Shown: positions 34,168-44,882, counted from the stretch's first letter. The stretch: 64,000 bases of DNA from Oscillospiraceae bacterium (GCA_902787755.1 CADAHL010000010.1:41788-105787); one strand, 5' to 3'. A program made the numbers and translations. Notes: generated by a model not told the origin, from the sequence alone.

Positions 34168-34338
34168 ATGTATCAAAAGTTGTATTTGTCTTTGTTCAAC
34201 CGGGTAACGGATGCGATCCGGGCCCTGGAGACCGAGCAGCCGGTGTTGGCCCGGCAGATCCTGATCCAGGCTCAGCAGGACTGCGAAGAGCTATATCTGA
34301 AACAGTCCCCGGATGACAGGTCAAACGGCCAGCAGTAA
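34168..34338 (+). CDS. 56-residue helical protein of a small conserved Clostridial type
   Basis: The gene has ATCGGAGGAAAG before ATG 34168. The product begins MYQKLYLSLFNRVTDAIRAL, then VLARQILIQAQQDCEELYL, so it is two amphipathic helices with a polar C-terminal tail. Similar short proteins are frequent, from memory, beside phage or integrative-element genes in gut Firmicutes, but no function is known. It pairs divergently with the ribbon-helix-helix gene. Confidence 0.72.
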   Translation: MYQKLYLSLFNRVTDAIRALETEQPVLARQILIQAQQDCEELYLKQSPDDRSNGQQ

Positions 34339-34404
34339 CCGCAGCAAGTCCGCCTTCGTCCCCTGCATTCCGAATTTTCAATTCCAAACTATGTATAAAA
34401 TGGT

Positions 34405-34440
34405 CTTGAGCGTGATCCGCCGTTTTGGATCACGCTCAAG
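34405..34440. repeat. 14-bp perfect inverted repeat
   Basis: CTTGAGCGTGATCC, an 8-base loop and its exact reverse complement, 66 bp after the 56-residue gene. It may terminate that gene although no T-run follows. The remaining stretch 34441-34640 contains no gene that I can support. Confidence 0.6.
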
Positions 34441-34640
34441 TAAAGTTTGGGGTATCGGTTGTATGTTCACCCTGTAGGCTTCATTCGCGGCGCTGCCGCG
34501 ACATCAGGGCCGCCGGTGTTTTCTGTTTCCGAGCGGGACCGCCCGCCCTTGTGAGACTATACTACCACAGCCCGGGTGAAAAGTGCTGAACGAAGGCTGA
34601 ACTCTTTGTTAAATCTTTGTTACGTTGTTACCAGATTCTC

Positions 34641-37055
34641 TCAGCCGTTGAGTTCCTTTGCCAGTCGGATCACCCGGCTGACGTTGATGCGCAGGCGCTC
34701 CTCGGTCACGGTGCCGTTTTCCAGGCCCGACAGGATCGCCTTCACATCGTCGGCGCAGCCAGGCATCGTCAGATCATTGCCGGCTGCGGCAATGCGATCG
34801 GCCCGGGGCGCTTTATAAAGGCTGCCCTTTGGGGGCTTGAGCATGCCGATGATCCAGTCGGTCATCACCACGCCCGTAAAGCCGAACTCCTGGCGCAGGA
34901 TCCGCTCAATCAGGCCCTGCCGCTCGGAGGTGTGGATGCCGTTGAGCAGGTTGTAGGAGGTCATCAGGGTCTTGGGCTGGCTCTCCCGGACGCAGATCTC
35001 AAAGCCCTTCAGATAGATCTCCCGCAGGGCCCGCTCGGAGACCCGGCTGTTATTGAAGTAGCGGTTGGTCTCCTGGTTGTTGGCCGCATAGTGCTTGATG
35101 GTCACCGCCCGGCCGGGGTGCTTCTGCACGCCCCGGGTGATGGCGGCCGCGAATTTGCCGGAGATCAGGGGATCCTCGGAGAAGTACTCAAAGTTCCGGC
35201 CGCAGCGCACATCCCGATGGATGTTCAGCGCCGGGGCCAGCCACAAGTGGATGCCGAAGCGGCGCATCTCGTCGCCCACCAGGTCTCCGCAGGCCTCAGC
35301 CAGGCTCAGATCCCAGCTCTGGGCGATGGCGGTGCCGATGGGGATGGCGGTGCAGTACTGATGCTTCACCTCGCCCTGAATGGGTTTCTGGTTCATCTTG
35401 GACATGACCCATTTGGCCGGACCGGGCAGGAAATCGCTGATGCCGGCGGGCATGGTCTCGCCGATGGGATGCACGCCCTTCTCGTCCACGGTAAAGTCCT
35501 TGTTGAGCCGCAGACCCGCAGGTCCGTCGGCCATGACCAGGGACGGGATCCCCCTGTCCTTCAGGCCGCCGTAGGTCTCACCGGCGGCGCCGGCCACAGA
35601 GATGGCAGCGTTCCCGATCACGCTCAGCGCGCCGCCCTTCTCGCTGAAAGCGCCCACGCTCATGTAGGCCAGCTCCTCCGGGCTGAGCTGGGCAGCCTCG
35701 GGCTCCACCCGGGTCTCGGCCTCAAACAGAGGCTGCTCAGGCAGGCTGGCGGCGGAGATCTTCAGCACCTTCAGGAAGCGATGTTTCTTCCCCTTGGGCA
35801 GCTTCTCCGGCGCCCAGTCGGTAAATTCCGGCTTGCCCAGGCAGCGGACGGTATGCTTCAGAACGGCGTCCTTGTCCAGCCGCAGAATCACGACCGCGTC
35901 CGTGCTGCGGCTGCTGTTTCCCAGACGCAGGGTATAATCCCCCTTCTCCAGGACCCAGGCGCCGCGGAAGTCGTCAAAGGAGGCCAGATCGCGGACGCTG
36001 AAGCGCAGCGACACCGTTTCGGTCTCGCCGGGCTGCAGTTCTCCGGTCTTGGCAAAGGCGGCCAGGACCTGATAGGGCTTGTCCAGCACGCCCGCGGGCT
36101 GAGAGGCATAGAGCTGCACCACTTCCCTGCCGGGACGCTTGCCGGTATTGGTCACCGCCGCCGTGAGGGTGATCCACTCGCCCTCGGCTTTGGCCTCGCC
36201 GGCCTTGATGGCAAAGTCCGTGTAGCCCAGGCCGAAGCCGAAGGGGAACATGGGCTCCTTGCCCACGGAATCGAACCAGCGATAGCCCACGTAAATGCCT
36301 TCCCGGTACTCGGTGTTGTCCTGCTGGGCAAAGTCGCCCAGATTGCAGCCCTCGCCCCAGGCGCTCCAGGTGGTGGTGAGCTTGCCGGAGGGATAGCTTC
36401 TGCCCAGCAGCAGATCCGCCAGCACCGGACCGGTGACCACGCCCAGCTGGCTGAGGATCAGAATGTTTCCGACCTCCTCCAGGGGGCTCAGATCCACCGG
36501 GCCGCCCACGTTGAGCACCAGCAGGAAGCGAGGGTATTTCCTGTTCAGCGCCAGGATATCCCACTTCTCGGTCTCCGTCAGCAGCAGATCGCCGCCCACG
36601 GCCTGACGGTCGTTGCCCTCGCCGGAGATCCGGGAGAGCACGTACACGGCGGTGTCGCCCTCGCCGTAGAGAGGGATCCGGTACTCCGGCTCCGGCATCA
36701 CCGCGCCCATACCCTCCAGCACGGCCAGGGTATGCTTCTCCTTGGCCCGGCGCTTGATCTCCCCGATAAAGGCGTCCTTGGCGGCGCTGCGGAACAGATC
36801 GTAGTCATCCAGCCAGTACTTGGTGGTGATGGTGAAGCCCTCCTGCTCCAGAGCTTCCTCAATGGTCAGAAAGCTGCGGGAGTTCACGTCGCCGGAGCCG
36901 GTGCCGCCCTTGACGGTATACCGGGCACCGCTGCCGTAGAGGGCCAGCTCGCCGGGTTTCTCCAGGGGGAAGGCCCCATTCCGGCGCAGCAGCACCGTAC
37001 AGCCCGGGGCGAGGCTCCGGAGAAGCTCCAGATGTTCCTGTTCGTAGTCGTACAT
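34641..37055 (-). CDS. GH3 family glycoside hydrolase with permuted domain order
   Basis: An 804-residue cytoplasmic enzyme, probably a beta-glucosidase or related exo-glycosidase. The domain order is reversed: the GH3 C-domain comes first (ELALYGSGARYTVKGGTGSG at 30-50, through SQLGVVTGPVLADLLLGRSYPSGKL), then a fibronectin-III-like domain (VTNTGKRPGREVVQLYAS), then the catalytic N-type barrel (GIPSLVMADGPAGLR, RCGRNFEYFSEDP, VTIKHYAANNQE). The likely nucleophile is the Asp of VVMTDW near residue 720. ATG 37055 with AGAGGAG upstream was chosen over an open frame to 37229. This order is known from Ruminococcus and Butyrivibrio enzymes. Confidence 0.9.
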   Translation of the reverse strand: MYDYEQEHLELLRSLAPGCTVLLRRNGAFPLEKPGELALYGSGARYTVKGGTGSGDVNSRSFLTIEEALEQEGFTITTKYWLDDYDLFRSAAKDAFIGEIKRRAKEKHTLAVLEGMGAVMPEPEYRIPLYGEGDTAVYVLSRISGEGNDRQAVGGDLLLTETEKWDILALNRKYPRFLLVLNVGGPVDLSPLEEVGNILILSQLGVVTGPVLADLLLGRSYPSGKLTTTWSAWGEGCNLGDFAQQDNTEYREGIYVGYRWFDSVGKEPMFPFGFGLGYTDFAIKAGEAKAEGEWITLTAAVTNTGKRPGREVVQLYASQPAGVLDKPYQVLAAFAKTGELQPGETETVSLRFSVRDLASFDDFRGAWVLEKGDYTLRLGNSSRSTDAVVILRLDKDAVLKHTVRCLGKPEFTDWAPEKLPKGKKHRFLKVLKISAASLPEQPLFEAETRVEPEAAQLSPEELAYMSVGAFSEKGGALSVIGNAAISVAGAAGETYGGLKDRGIPSLVMADGPAGLRLNKDFTVDEKGVHPIGETMPAGISDFLPGPAKWVMSKMNQKPIQGEVKHQYCTAIPIGTAIAQSWDLSLAEACGDLVGDEMRRFGIHLWLAPALNIHRDVRCGRNFEYFSEDPLISGKFAAAITRGVQKHPGRAVTIKHYAANNQETNRYFNNSRVSERALREIYLKGFEICVRESQPKTLMTSYNLLNGIHTSERQGLIERILRQEFGFTGVVMTDWIIGMLKPPKGSLYKAPRADRIAAAGNDLTMPGCADDVKAILSGLENGTVTEERLRINVSRVIRLAKELNG

Positions 37056-37108
37056 TCGATTTCTCCTCTCAGATATTTCCGGACGGCCCCGACAGGACCG
37101 TATGTGGT

Positions 37109-37795
37109 TCAGTAGGGAAATTCTCTCAGCAGCGTATGCTCGGGCTGACCCCAGGTGCGGTAATCCGGCAGGATCCCATAGCACATGATCCCCTTGGAAT
37201 CCGAGCGGTAGCTGCGCCGGTGGACGCAATTGGAAGTATTGCCCTCAATGGTCTCGATGGTAAAGCCCCTGCTGTCCTCCGTCACACTGGTAATGACGCC
37301 CACATGGGTGCTGAAGCCCTTTTTGGTCCAGGCAAAGAACACCAGATCGCCCACCTTGGGCACATATTCCCCGGGATAGCCGATCTGGTCTTTTTCCTCC
37401 AGGTCCTCCACCCACCACTGGCAGTAGGAATACTCGGGCATGGCCTCGGTGGGCACCTGCGCAAAGTGCAGGCAGAAGGACAGGAACATGGCGCACCAGT
37501 CGCCGTAGGGCACGCCCCACCAGTCGCCGTAGATGGTATAGCCCTTATGCTCGCCGTCGAATATGATCCAGTCCGACTTGCTCTCTTCATAGCCCAGCTG
37601 CGTCTCGGCCACGGTGATCACATCCTGCGCCCAGTTTCCGCTCAGCTCCAGATCGTCGAACATATGGTCCCAGGGCTTTTTCGGCGGTCTGACATGCCAG
37701 GGCGTCAGATCGCCCGGATCCTCCACCGTCAGCTCCGGAGGCGGTACCGCCAGGGCCGGCTGCGTCAGCACCGAGGCCGTCAGGAGCCCCGCCAT
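37109..37795 (-). CDS. Secreted CHAP-domain amidase/peptidase-like protein
   Basis: A 228-residue protein with the catalytic cysteine in GDWCAMFLSFC, the histidine in FSTHVGVITSV and the polar residue in ETIEGNTSN, matching CHAP/NlpC-type peptidoglycan hydrolases. From ATG 37795 the signal peptide is short (MAGLLTASVLTQPALA). In frame upstream an arginine-rich, hydrophobic extension R-R-I-L-A-A-L would complete a normal signal peptide, but only a stop codon and no start is found there. The true start is therefore uncertain. It precedes the GH3 gene by 53 bp on the same strand. Confidence 0.82.
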   Translation of the reverse strand: MAGLLTASVLTQPALAVPPPELTVEDPGDLTPWHVRPPKKPWDHMFDDLELSGNWAQDVITVAETQLGYEESKSDWIIFDGEHKGYTIYGDWWGVPYGDWCAMFLSFCLHFAQVPTEAMPEYSYCQWWVEDLEEKDQIGYPGEYVPKVGDLVFFAWTKKGFSTHVGVITSVTEDSRGFTIETIEGNTSNCVHRRSYRSDSKGIMCYGILPDYRTWGQPEHTLLREFPY

Positions 37796-38000
37796 CAGGG
37801 CCGCCAGGATCCGGCGCCCGGGGGCTCTTCTTTCTCTCTCTTTCGCGGCACGTCACTCCCTTCTCTCTCCCGCGCCGCCGCAATGACGCGGGTGGGTCCT
37901 CTCTCTGTTTCCGGCCTTCGCCGGACGACTTTTTTATTTTACCAAGATTTTTTCAAAGAAGCAAGGGCGGAAACGAGAAAGTCCGGGTTCGGCGCAAAAC

Positions 38001-38082
38001 GAAGAGGGAAGCGTTGCGGTATCGTCTTCGGCGATGGATCCACATCCGTCCGCAAAGCGGGCGCCACAGCTCTTCCCTCTTC
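38001..38082 (-). terminator. Long-looped inverted repeat after gluQ
   Basis: GAAGAGGGAAG (38001-38011) and its reverse complement (38072-38082) flank 60 bases; on the minus strand GTTTTG follows. It begins 13 bp beyond the gluQ stop and may act as an extended terminator stem. Confidence 0.4.
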
Positions 38083-38094
38083 TCTTTTCTCTCT

Positions 38095-39048
38095 TCACGT
38101 GTTTGCCGGTCCGCCCGGAGCCTCAAACCGGACGTCCTCCCGCCGAACCTTCTCCCAGGAGAAGTCCGGCAGCAGATCCCATGCCGTAACCGGCTCTTCC
38201 CGGTCGATCAGGCCGGCGAGGAAGGCCAGGCGGCCCAGGATCTCCTCCGGCCGATGCTGCCCGCGCAGAACCTGGGTGCTCAGGCTGCCCAGGCGCTTGG
38301 AGAGCTTGCCTTCTCCGTCTGTCAGCAGCGGACCGTGGCAGTAGTCAGGCGCGGGATAGCCCAGCGTCTCGATGAGCCATTTCTGCCTTGGCGCGGAAGC
38401 GAGCAGATCCCGGCCCCGGACCACTCTGGTCACGCCCATCAGGGCGTCGTCCACGCTCACCGCAAGCTGGTAGGCAAAGACGCCGTCGGCCCGACGAAGA
38501 ATGAAGTCCCCCGCGTCCCGGCGCAGATTCTGCTCCACCGGCCCGTAGTGTCCGTCCAGCAGGCGCACCTTTTCATCCGGGCATCTCAGCTTCCAGGCCG
38601 GGGCTTTCCCGGAGGTGAGGCGTTCCCGCCGCTCCTCCCGAGTCAGGCCGGCGCAGGGGCAGCCCGGGTCACGATCCCGCTCCCCGGGGTGAGGCGCCGA
38701 GGCCGCTGCCAGGCGCTGTGCCCGGGTGCACCAGCAGGGATAGGCCAGGTCCCGCCGCCGCAGAGTCTCGAAGGCGGCTTCGTAAAGTTCGGTCCGGGCC
38801 GACTGGGCATATTGCGGCTCCTCCGGGTAGCCCCGATCCCAGTCCAGACCCAGCCAGCGCAGGTCCGAGATCATGGCCTCGCTGTACTCCTTTTTCGAGC
38901 GGGCCGGGTCCAGGTCCTCCAGGCGAAAGATCAGCTCCCCGCCCAGGCTCCGGCAATCCAGCCAGGCCAGCAGCAGGCTCAGCAGGTTTCCCATATGCAG
39001 ATAGCCCGAGGGGCTGGGGGCGAAGCGCCCCACCACAGGCTTGTTCAT
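38095..39048 (-). CDS. gluQ: Glutamyl-Q tRNA(Asp) synthetase-like protein
   Basis: Truncated glutamyl-tRNA synthetase paralogue of 317 residues that attaches glutamate to queuosine of tRNA-Asp. The HIGH-like motif is PSGYLHMGN, zinc-type cysteines are YPCWC and the later CPC, and the KMSKS-like motif is GKLSKRLGS. There is no anticodon-binding domain, as is typical of the GluQ family. Single gene, divergent from none. Confidence 0.92.
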   Translation of the reverse strand: MNKPVVGRFAPSPSGYLHMGNLLSLLLAWLDCRSLGGELIFRLEDLDPARSKKEYSEAMISDLRWLGLDWDRGYPEEPQYAQSARTELYEAAFETLRRRDLAYPCWCTRAQRLAAASAPHPGERDRDPGCPCAGLTREERRERLTSGKAPAWKLRCPDEKVRLLDGHYGPVEQNLRRDAGDFILRRADGVFAYQLAVSVDDALMGVTRVVRGRDLLASAPRQKWLIETLGYPAPDYCHGPLLTDGEGKLSKRLGSLSTQVLRGQHRPEEILGRLAFLAGLIDREEPVTAWDLLPDFSWEKVRREDVRFEAPGGPANT

Positions 39049-39171
39049 GGCAGTACTCTCCTTGTATTCATAGGAACTTTATATCACGCTCCTCCGCCCT
39101 TTGCAACGGCAAAAACGAGGCGGGAGTTCTCGTTCCCGCCTCGTTCCAAAGCATGAAGAAGTTTTTCTCTT

Positions 39172-41160
<1,989 letters not shown>

Positions 41161-41204
41161 AGGATCAGCCCTTCTTTCATGATATGTGTCTCTGACATTT
41201 GTGT

Positions 41205-41233
41205 ATTTTATCCTAAAGGCATCTATTTTTCAA
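41205..41233 (-). promoter_or_regulatory. Promoter of hppA
   Basis: Minus-strand TTGAAA (41228-41233) and TAAAAT (41205-41210), 17-bp spacer, 45 bp before the ATG. The AT-rich stretch 41234-41540 upstream holds a small TTTCCCC/GGGGAAA hairpin and no supported gene. Confidence 0.68.
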
Positions 41234-41540
41234 GCTGTTCGGACTCTCGTTTTGTTCATTTCGCTCATATTTATGGAATGTTCCAAATGTTTTCCCCTTT
41301 CTTCGGGGAAACTTCGTCAAATGATACAAGGTTTTGTTTCTTTTTGTCTTTTTCCGCCGGATCCAAACGGTCAGTTTTCACAGGGTCGCTCTCCGTTTTT
41401 GGTCATTCTTCACAATTCACGCCAATTTGTTTTTGCTTTCCCCCGCCGTTTTTGGTTGAAAAGCAGAACAATCCCCCGCTCTTTCGGAAGAAAGGCTTTG
41501 GTCAAATCGCCCAAGCGCCTCGTCCCCCGGGCAAAACAGC

Positions 41541-41575
41541 CGAAACGGCAGACCCGGAGTGGGTCTGCCGTTTCG
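41541..41575. terminator. Terminator-type hairpin after nrdG
   Basis: Perfect 15-bp stem CGAAACGGCAGACCC with a 5-base loop, 17 bp beyond the nrdG stop; only a TGTTTT tail on the minus strand. Confidence 0.75.
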
Positions 41576-41591
41576 CAGTCTGTTCTTTTGT

Positions 41592-42104
41592 TCAGTACTC
41601 GCCCTGCCAGCGGGGCGGCGCGGGGATCGCTCTCCCCTGCCGCAGGCTCTCGGGCACATCCAGGATCCTCTGGTTGGCGCTGCCCCGGTAGACCAGATCC
41701 AGGCTCCGCTGGCTCAGGACGAAGGGCCCGTCCACCAGCACGTCCAGCAGTCCCAGCAGCCTGCGCTGCTCCGGTGTTCCCTGCAGCAGCTGCTCAAAGG
41801 TGTAGCCGGTATAGCTGGCAATCTCGTAGCCCTCGGCCTTCAGGATCTCCGCCAGCTCCGCAAAGCCCTCGGGCTGGGCGAAGGGCTCGCCCCCGGAGAA
41901 GGTCACGCCCCGGCACAGGGGATTGTCCCTGGCGATTTGGGCCAGATCCCGGGTCTCCATCGGCGTCCCGGCGTCGAAGTCCCAGGTCTCGGGATTGTGG
42001 CAGCCCTGGCAGTGATGCGGGCAGCCCTGGCAGAAATAGGTGGTGCGGATGCCGGGGCCGTCAACGATCGAATCCCCGGCCACGCCGGCCATACAGATGA
42101 TCAT
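41592..42104 (-). CDS. nrdG: Anaerobic ribonucleotide reductase activase NrdG
   Basis: Radical SAM enzyme of 170 residues that installs the glycyl radical on the reductase. The cluster motif is CPHHCQGC in FCQGCPHHCQGCHNPETWDF, and SGGEPFAQ holds the SAM-binding region. ATG 42104 follows the small radical-peptide gene after 3 bp. It is the last gene of a three-gene operon with nrdD. Confidence 0.95.
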   Translation of the reverse strand: MIICMAGVAGDSIVDGPGIRTTYFCQGCPHHCQGCHNPETWDFDAGTPMETRDLAQIARDNPLCRGVTFSGGEPFAQPEGFAELAEILKAEGYEIASYTGYTFEQLLQGTPEQRRLLGLLDVLVDGPFVLSQRSLDLVYRGSANQRILDVPESLRQGRAIPAPPRWQGEY

Positions 42105-42107
42105 GTC

Positions 42108-42284
42108 TCAGCGGCCGTCAGTGCAGCTGTTGCCGGTCAGGCTGTGCTTGACGCGATCCCGCTCCTCCGCCTTCTTGGCGTCGTTCCATTTATCCATGGT
42201 GCCCACCAGGTAACCGGTGATGCGGCGGATCCGCTCAAAGCCTACGCCCTTACCCATCTTGGCCATTTTCGTTTCAGCAGTCAT
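42108..42284 (-). CDS. Separate glycyl-radical peptide of the class III ribonucleotide reductase
   Basis: A 58-residue protein that matches the C-terminal glycyl-radical end of NrdD: FERIRRITGYLVGTMDKWND and KKAEERDRVKHSL. The radical glycine would be Gly24 in RITGY. It is not fused to NrdD; the nrdD frame stops 27 bp upstream and this gene has its own strong AAGGAGG site. It therefore acts as a separate subunit of the reductase, comparable in idea to the GrcA/YfiD spare part of pyruvate formate-lyase. NrdG follows at once. Confidence 0.88.
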   Translation of the reverse strand: MTAETKMAKMGKGVGFERIRRITGYLVGTMDKWNDAKKAEERDRVKHSLTGNSCTDGR

Positions 42285-42311
42285 TTTATTTTCCTCCTTG
42301 TCCGGAAACTT

Positions 42312-44591
42312 TTATTCAATACCGATAAACGTTCTCATCTGGGGGTATTTCTTGATCAGTTCATCCACCCGCTGGGGATCCACGGCTTCGCCCTCACGGC
42401 GACCGCAGCGGGGGCACACGTCGCCGATCACGCCCACATAGCCGCAGATGGGATCCCGGTCCACCGGGTGGTTGATGGAACCGTAGCCGATTCCCTCGTC
42501 GTGCATGCATCTGACGATGCTCTCAAAGGCCTCCACGTTCTTGGCGGTGTCGCCGTCCAGCTCCACGTAGCTGATGTGGCCGGCGTTGCACAGGGCGTGG
42601 TAGGGAGCCTCGATGTGGATCTTCTCATAGGCGGAGATGGGATACCACACGGGCACGTGGAAGGAGTTGGTGTAATACTCCCGGTCGGTGACGCCGGGGA
42701 TCTTGCCGTAGCGCTTCTGGTCCTCCCGGATGAAGCGTCCGGCCAGGCCTTCGGCGGGGGTGGCCAGCAGGGTGAAGTTCATGCCCATCTCCTGGGACTT
42801 TTCGTTGCAGAACTTCCGCATCCGGCCGATGATCTCCAGGCCCTTCTTCTGCATCTCGGGATCCTCGGCGTGATGGTGACCGTACAGAGCGGTCAGGGTC
42901 TCCGCCAGACCGATGAAGCCGATGGACAGGGTCCCGTGCTTGAGCACCTCACGGACCTCGTCATAGGGCCCCAGCTTGTCCGAATCCAGCCACACGCCCT
43001 GGCCCATCAGGAAGGGGTAGTTGTACACCCGCTTCTTGGCCTGGATCTCGAAGCGGTCCAGCAGCTGCTGGGCCACCAGCTCCAGCATATCGTCCAGCTT
43101 CCGCAGGAACTCCGCCTCATCTCCCCGGCTCTCAATGGCCAGACGGGGCAGGTTGATGGAGGTGAAGGACAGATTGCCTCTGGAGTAGGAGATCTCCTTG
43201 GTGGGGTCGTAGACGTTGCCCATCACACGGGTGCGGCAGCCCATGGTGGCCACTTCGGTCTCGGGATGGCCGGGCTTGTAGTACTGCAGGTTGTAGGGGC
43301 TGTCCAGGAAAACGTAGTTGGGGAACAGCCGTTTGGCGGAGACCTTGCAGCTCAGGCGGAACAGATCATAGTTGGGATCGCCGGGATTGTAGTTGACCCC
43401 TTCCTTGACCTTGAAGATGTGGATGGGGAAAATGCAGGTCTCGCCGTGGCCCAGACCGGCGTCCAGCGCCAGCAGGATATTGCGGATGACCATCCGCCCC
43501 TCGGGCGTGGTGTCCGTGCCGTAGTTGATGGAGGAGAAGGGCGTCTGCGCGCCGGCCCGGGAATGCATGGTGTTCAGGTTGTGAACAAAGCCCTCCATGG
43601 CCTGGTAGCAGCTGCGCTCGGTCTGCTTCAGGGCTCTCTGCCGGGCCCGGGCCACCAGGTGCTCCAGCCGGGGCAGCTCCAGACCGTAGGCCTGGGCCAG
43701 GTCAGCCGCCACCGCCCCGTCGAAGCCCTCGGGCGGGGTCAAGCTGTTGTCACCCAGCAGCTTCTCTTCCGCTTCCACCAGCTGCTTCACCTCGTCGGTG
43801 AGGCCGTCACGGTCCAACTCGTCCTCCACGATAGCCGCCAGGGCCTTCTTGTACTGCCGCCGGAAGGTCTTCTTTACGCCCAGGGCCATGCCATAGTCAA
43901 AGTTGGGGATGGACTGGCCGCCGTGCTGGTCGTTCTGGTTGGACTGGATGGCGATAGCCGCCAGGGCCGCGTAGCTCTGGATGGACTGGGGCTCCCGCAG
44001 GAAGCCGTGCCCGGTGGAGAAACCGTCCTTGAACAGACGGATGATGTCGATCTGGGTGCAGGTGGTGGTCAGAGCATAGAAGTCAAAATCGTGGATGTGA
44101 ATATCGCCCTCCAGGTGGGCCTTGGCATGCTCGGGCCGGAGCAGATAGGCAGCGTTGTAGGCCTTGGCGCCGGCAGAGCCGATCTGCAGCATGGCGCCCA
44201 TGGCGGTATTGCCGTCGATGTTGGCGTTGTCCCGCTTCAGGTCGGACAGGCGGGCATCCTTGCTGGCGATCTCGTCGATGGTGCGCATCAGGCTGGTCTG
44301 GGATTCCCTGGCCTGGGTCCGCTTGGCCCGGTACAGAATATAGGCCTTGGCAGTACCGGAGAAGCCGTGGCTCATCAGCTTCTTCTCCACCGTGTCCTGA
44401 ATGATCTCAATCTGCGGAGGCTCGGCGCCGCAGCGGCTGACAAGGTCACTCTCCACCGCGTCCGCCACTCTTGCAGCGTCCGCCACGGTGCCCTCGCCGC
44501 TGGCCTTCATAGCCATCAAAACGGCCATCGCGATCTTTTCTTTATCATAGGGGACGATCCGTCCGTCCCGCTTTACGATCATCTGTATCAT
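42312..44591 (-). CDS. nrdD: Anaerobic ribonucleoside-triphosphate reductase catalytic subunit, without its radical tail
   Basis: Class III reductase of 759 residues. An ATP-cone (VKRDGRIVPYDKEKIAMAVL) occupies about residues 4-95. Then come the barrel with GDIHIHDFDFY, the Asn-rich SIQSNQNDQHGGQSIPN and NLSFTSINLPRLA, and a C-terminal zinc-ribbon-like DPICGYVGVIGDVCPRCG. That ribbon shows three cysteines; the first expected one is Asp. The protein ends MRTFIGIE with no RxxGY radical site. ATG 44591 with GGGGGAAATGAC was chosen. Reduces NTPs in anaerobic growth. Confidence 0.94.
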   Translation of the reverse strand: MIQMIVKRDGRIVPYDKEKIAMAVLMAMKASGEGTVADAARVADAVESDLVSRCGAEPPQIEIIQDTVEKKLMSHGFSGTAKAYILYRAKRTQARESQTSLMRTIDEIASKDARLSDLKRDNANIDGNTAMGAMLQIGSAGAKAYNAAYLLRPEHAKAHLEGDIHIHDFDFYALTTTCTQIDIIRLFKDGFSTGHGFLREPQSIQSYAALAAIAIQSNQNDQHGGQSIPNFDYGMALGVKKTFRRQYKKALAAIVEDELDRDGLTDEVKQLVEAEEKLLGDNSLTPPEGFDGAVAADLAQAYGLELPRLEHLVARARQRALKQTERSCYQAMEGFVHNLNTMHSRAGAQTPFSSINYGTDTTPEGRMVIRNILLALDAGLGHGETCIFPIHIFKVKEGVNYNPGDPNYDLFRLSCKVSAKRLFPNYVFLDSPYNLQYYKPGHPETEVATMGCRTRVMGNVYDPTKEISYSRGNLSFTSINLPRLAIESRGDEAEFLRKLDDMLELVAQQLLDRFEIQAKKRVYNYPFLMGQGVWLDSDKLGPYDEVREVLKHGTLSIGFIGLAETLTALYGHHHAEDPEMQKKGLEIIGRMRKFCNEKSQEMGMNFTLLATPAEGLAGRFIREDQKRYGKIPGVTDREYYTNSFHVPVWYPISAYEKIHIEAPYHALCNAGHISYVELDGDTAKNVEAFESIVRCMHDEGIGYGSINHPVDRDPICGYVGVIGDVCPRCGRREGEAVDPQRVDELIKKYPQMRTFIGIE

Positions 44592-44640
44592 GTCATTTCC
44601 CCCGATCGTTCCATATCTTGTTGTTCCGCTTCCGGGTACG

Positions 44641-44698
44641 GCACTAAATATAGTATTTGGAACCGCGTTTGTCAAGTCCTGAATCCAACATTTAGTTT
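44641..44698 (-). promoter_or_regulatory. nrdD promoter with two NrdR-box-like sites
   Basis: On the minus strand TTGACA (44670-44675) and TATATT (44647-44652) are 17 bp apart. A site at 44641-44656 fits the 16-bp NrdR consensus at about 14 positions and covers the -10 box. A weaker one at 44683-44698 (about 11 positions) lies just upstream of -35. Their starts are 42 bp apart, four helical turns. NrdR control is inferred; no nrdR gene is in the window. Confidence 0.65.
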
Positions 44699-44882
44699 TC
44701 TTCGCCACATTTTATCCGGGTGTCCCCTCTTTGCCTCTGAGGTGAAAACGCTTTGTCACCTTTTTTCAAATCATTCGTCAATCCTCGTATGGCCCGGAGC
44801 GCAGACAGGTCCGAAGCCGATCGAGCGCCCCGGTCGGCTCCGGACACCGAAGAATGTTTTATTTTTCTCAGAGGTCAGCTCC

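Noticed and set aside
18405-34440. Two 14-bp hairpins (18405 and 34405) as members of one repeat family
   Set aside because: Their stems differ; only a ten-base word GGATCACGCT near both is shared, which is not enough.
41186-41540. Possible protein start MSLTFVYFILKASIFQ in the hppA upstream region
   Set aside because: It crosses the hppA promoter, has no ribosome site and runs on as the antisense of nrdG.
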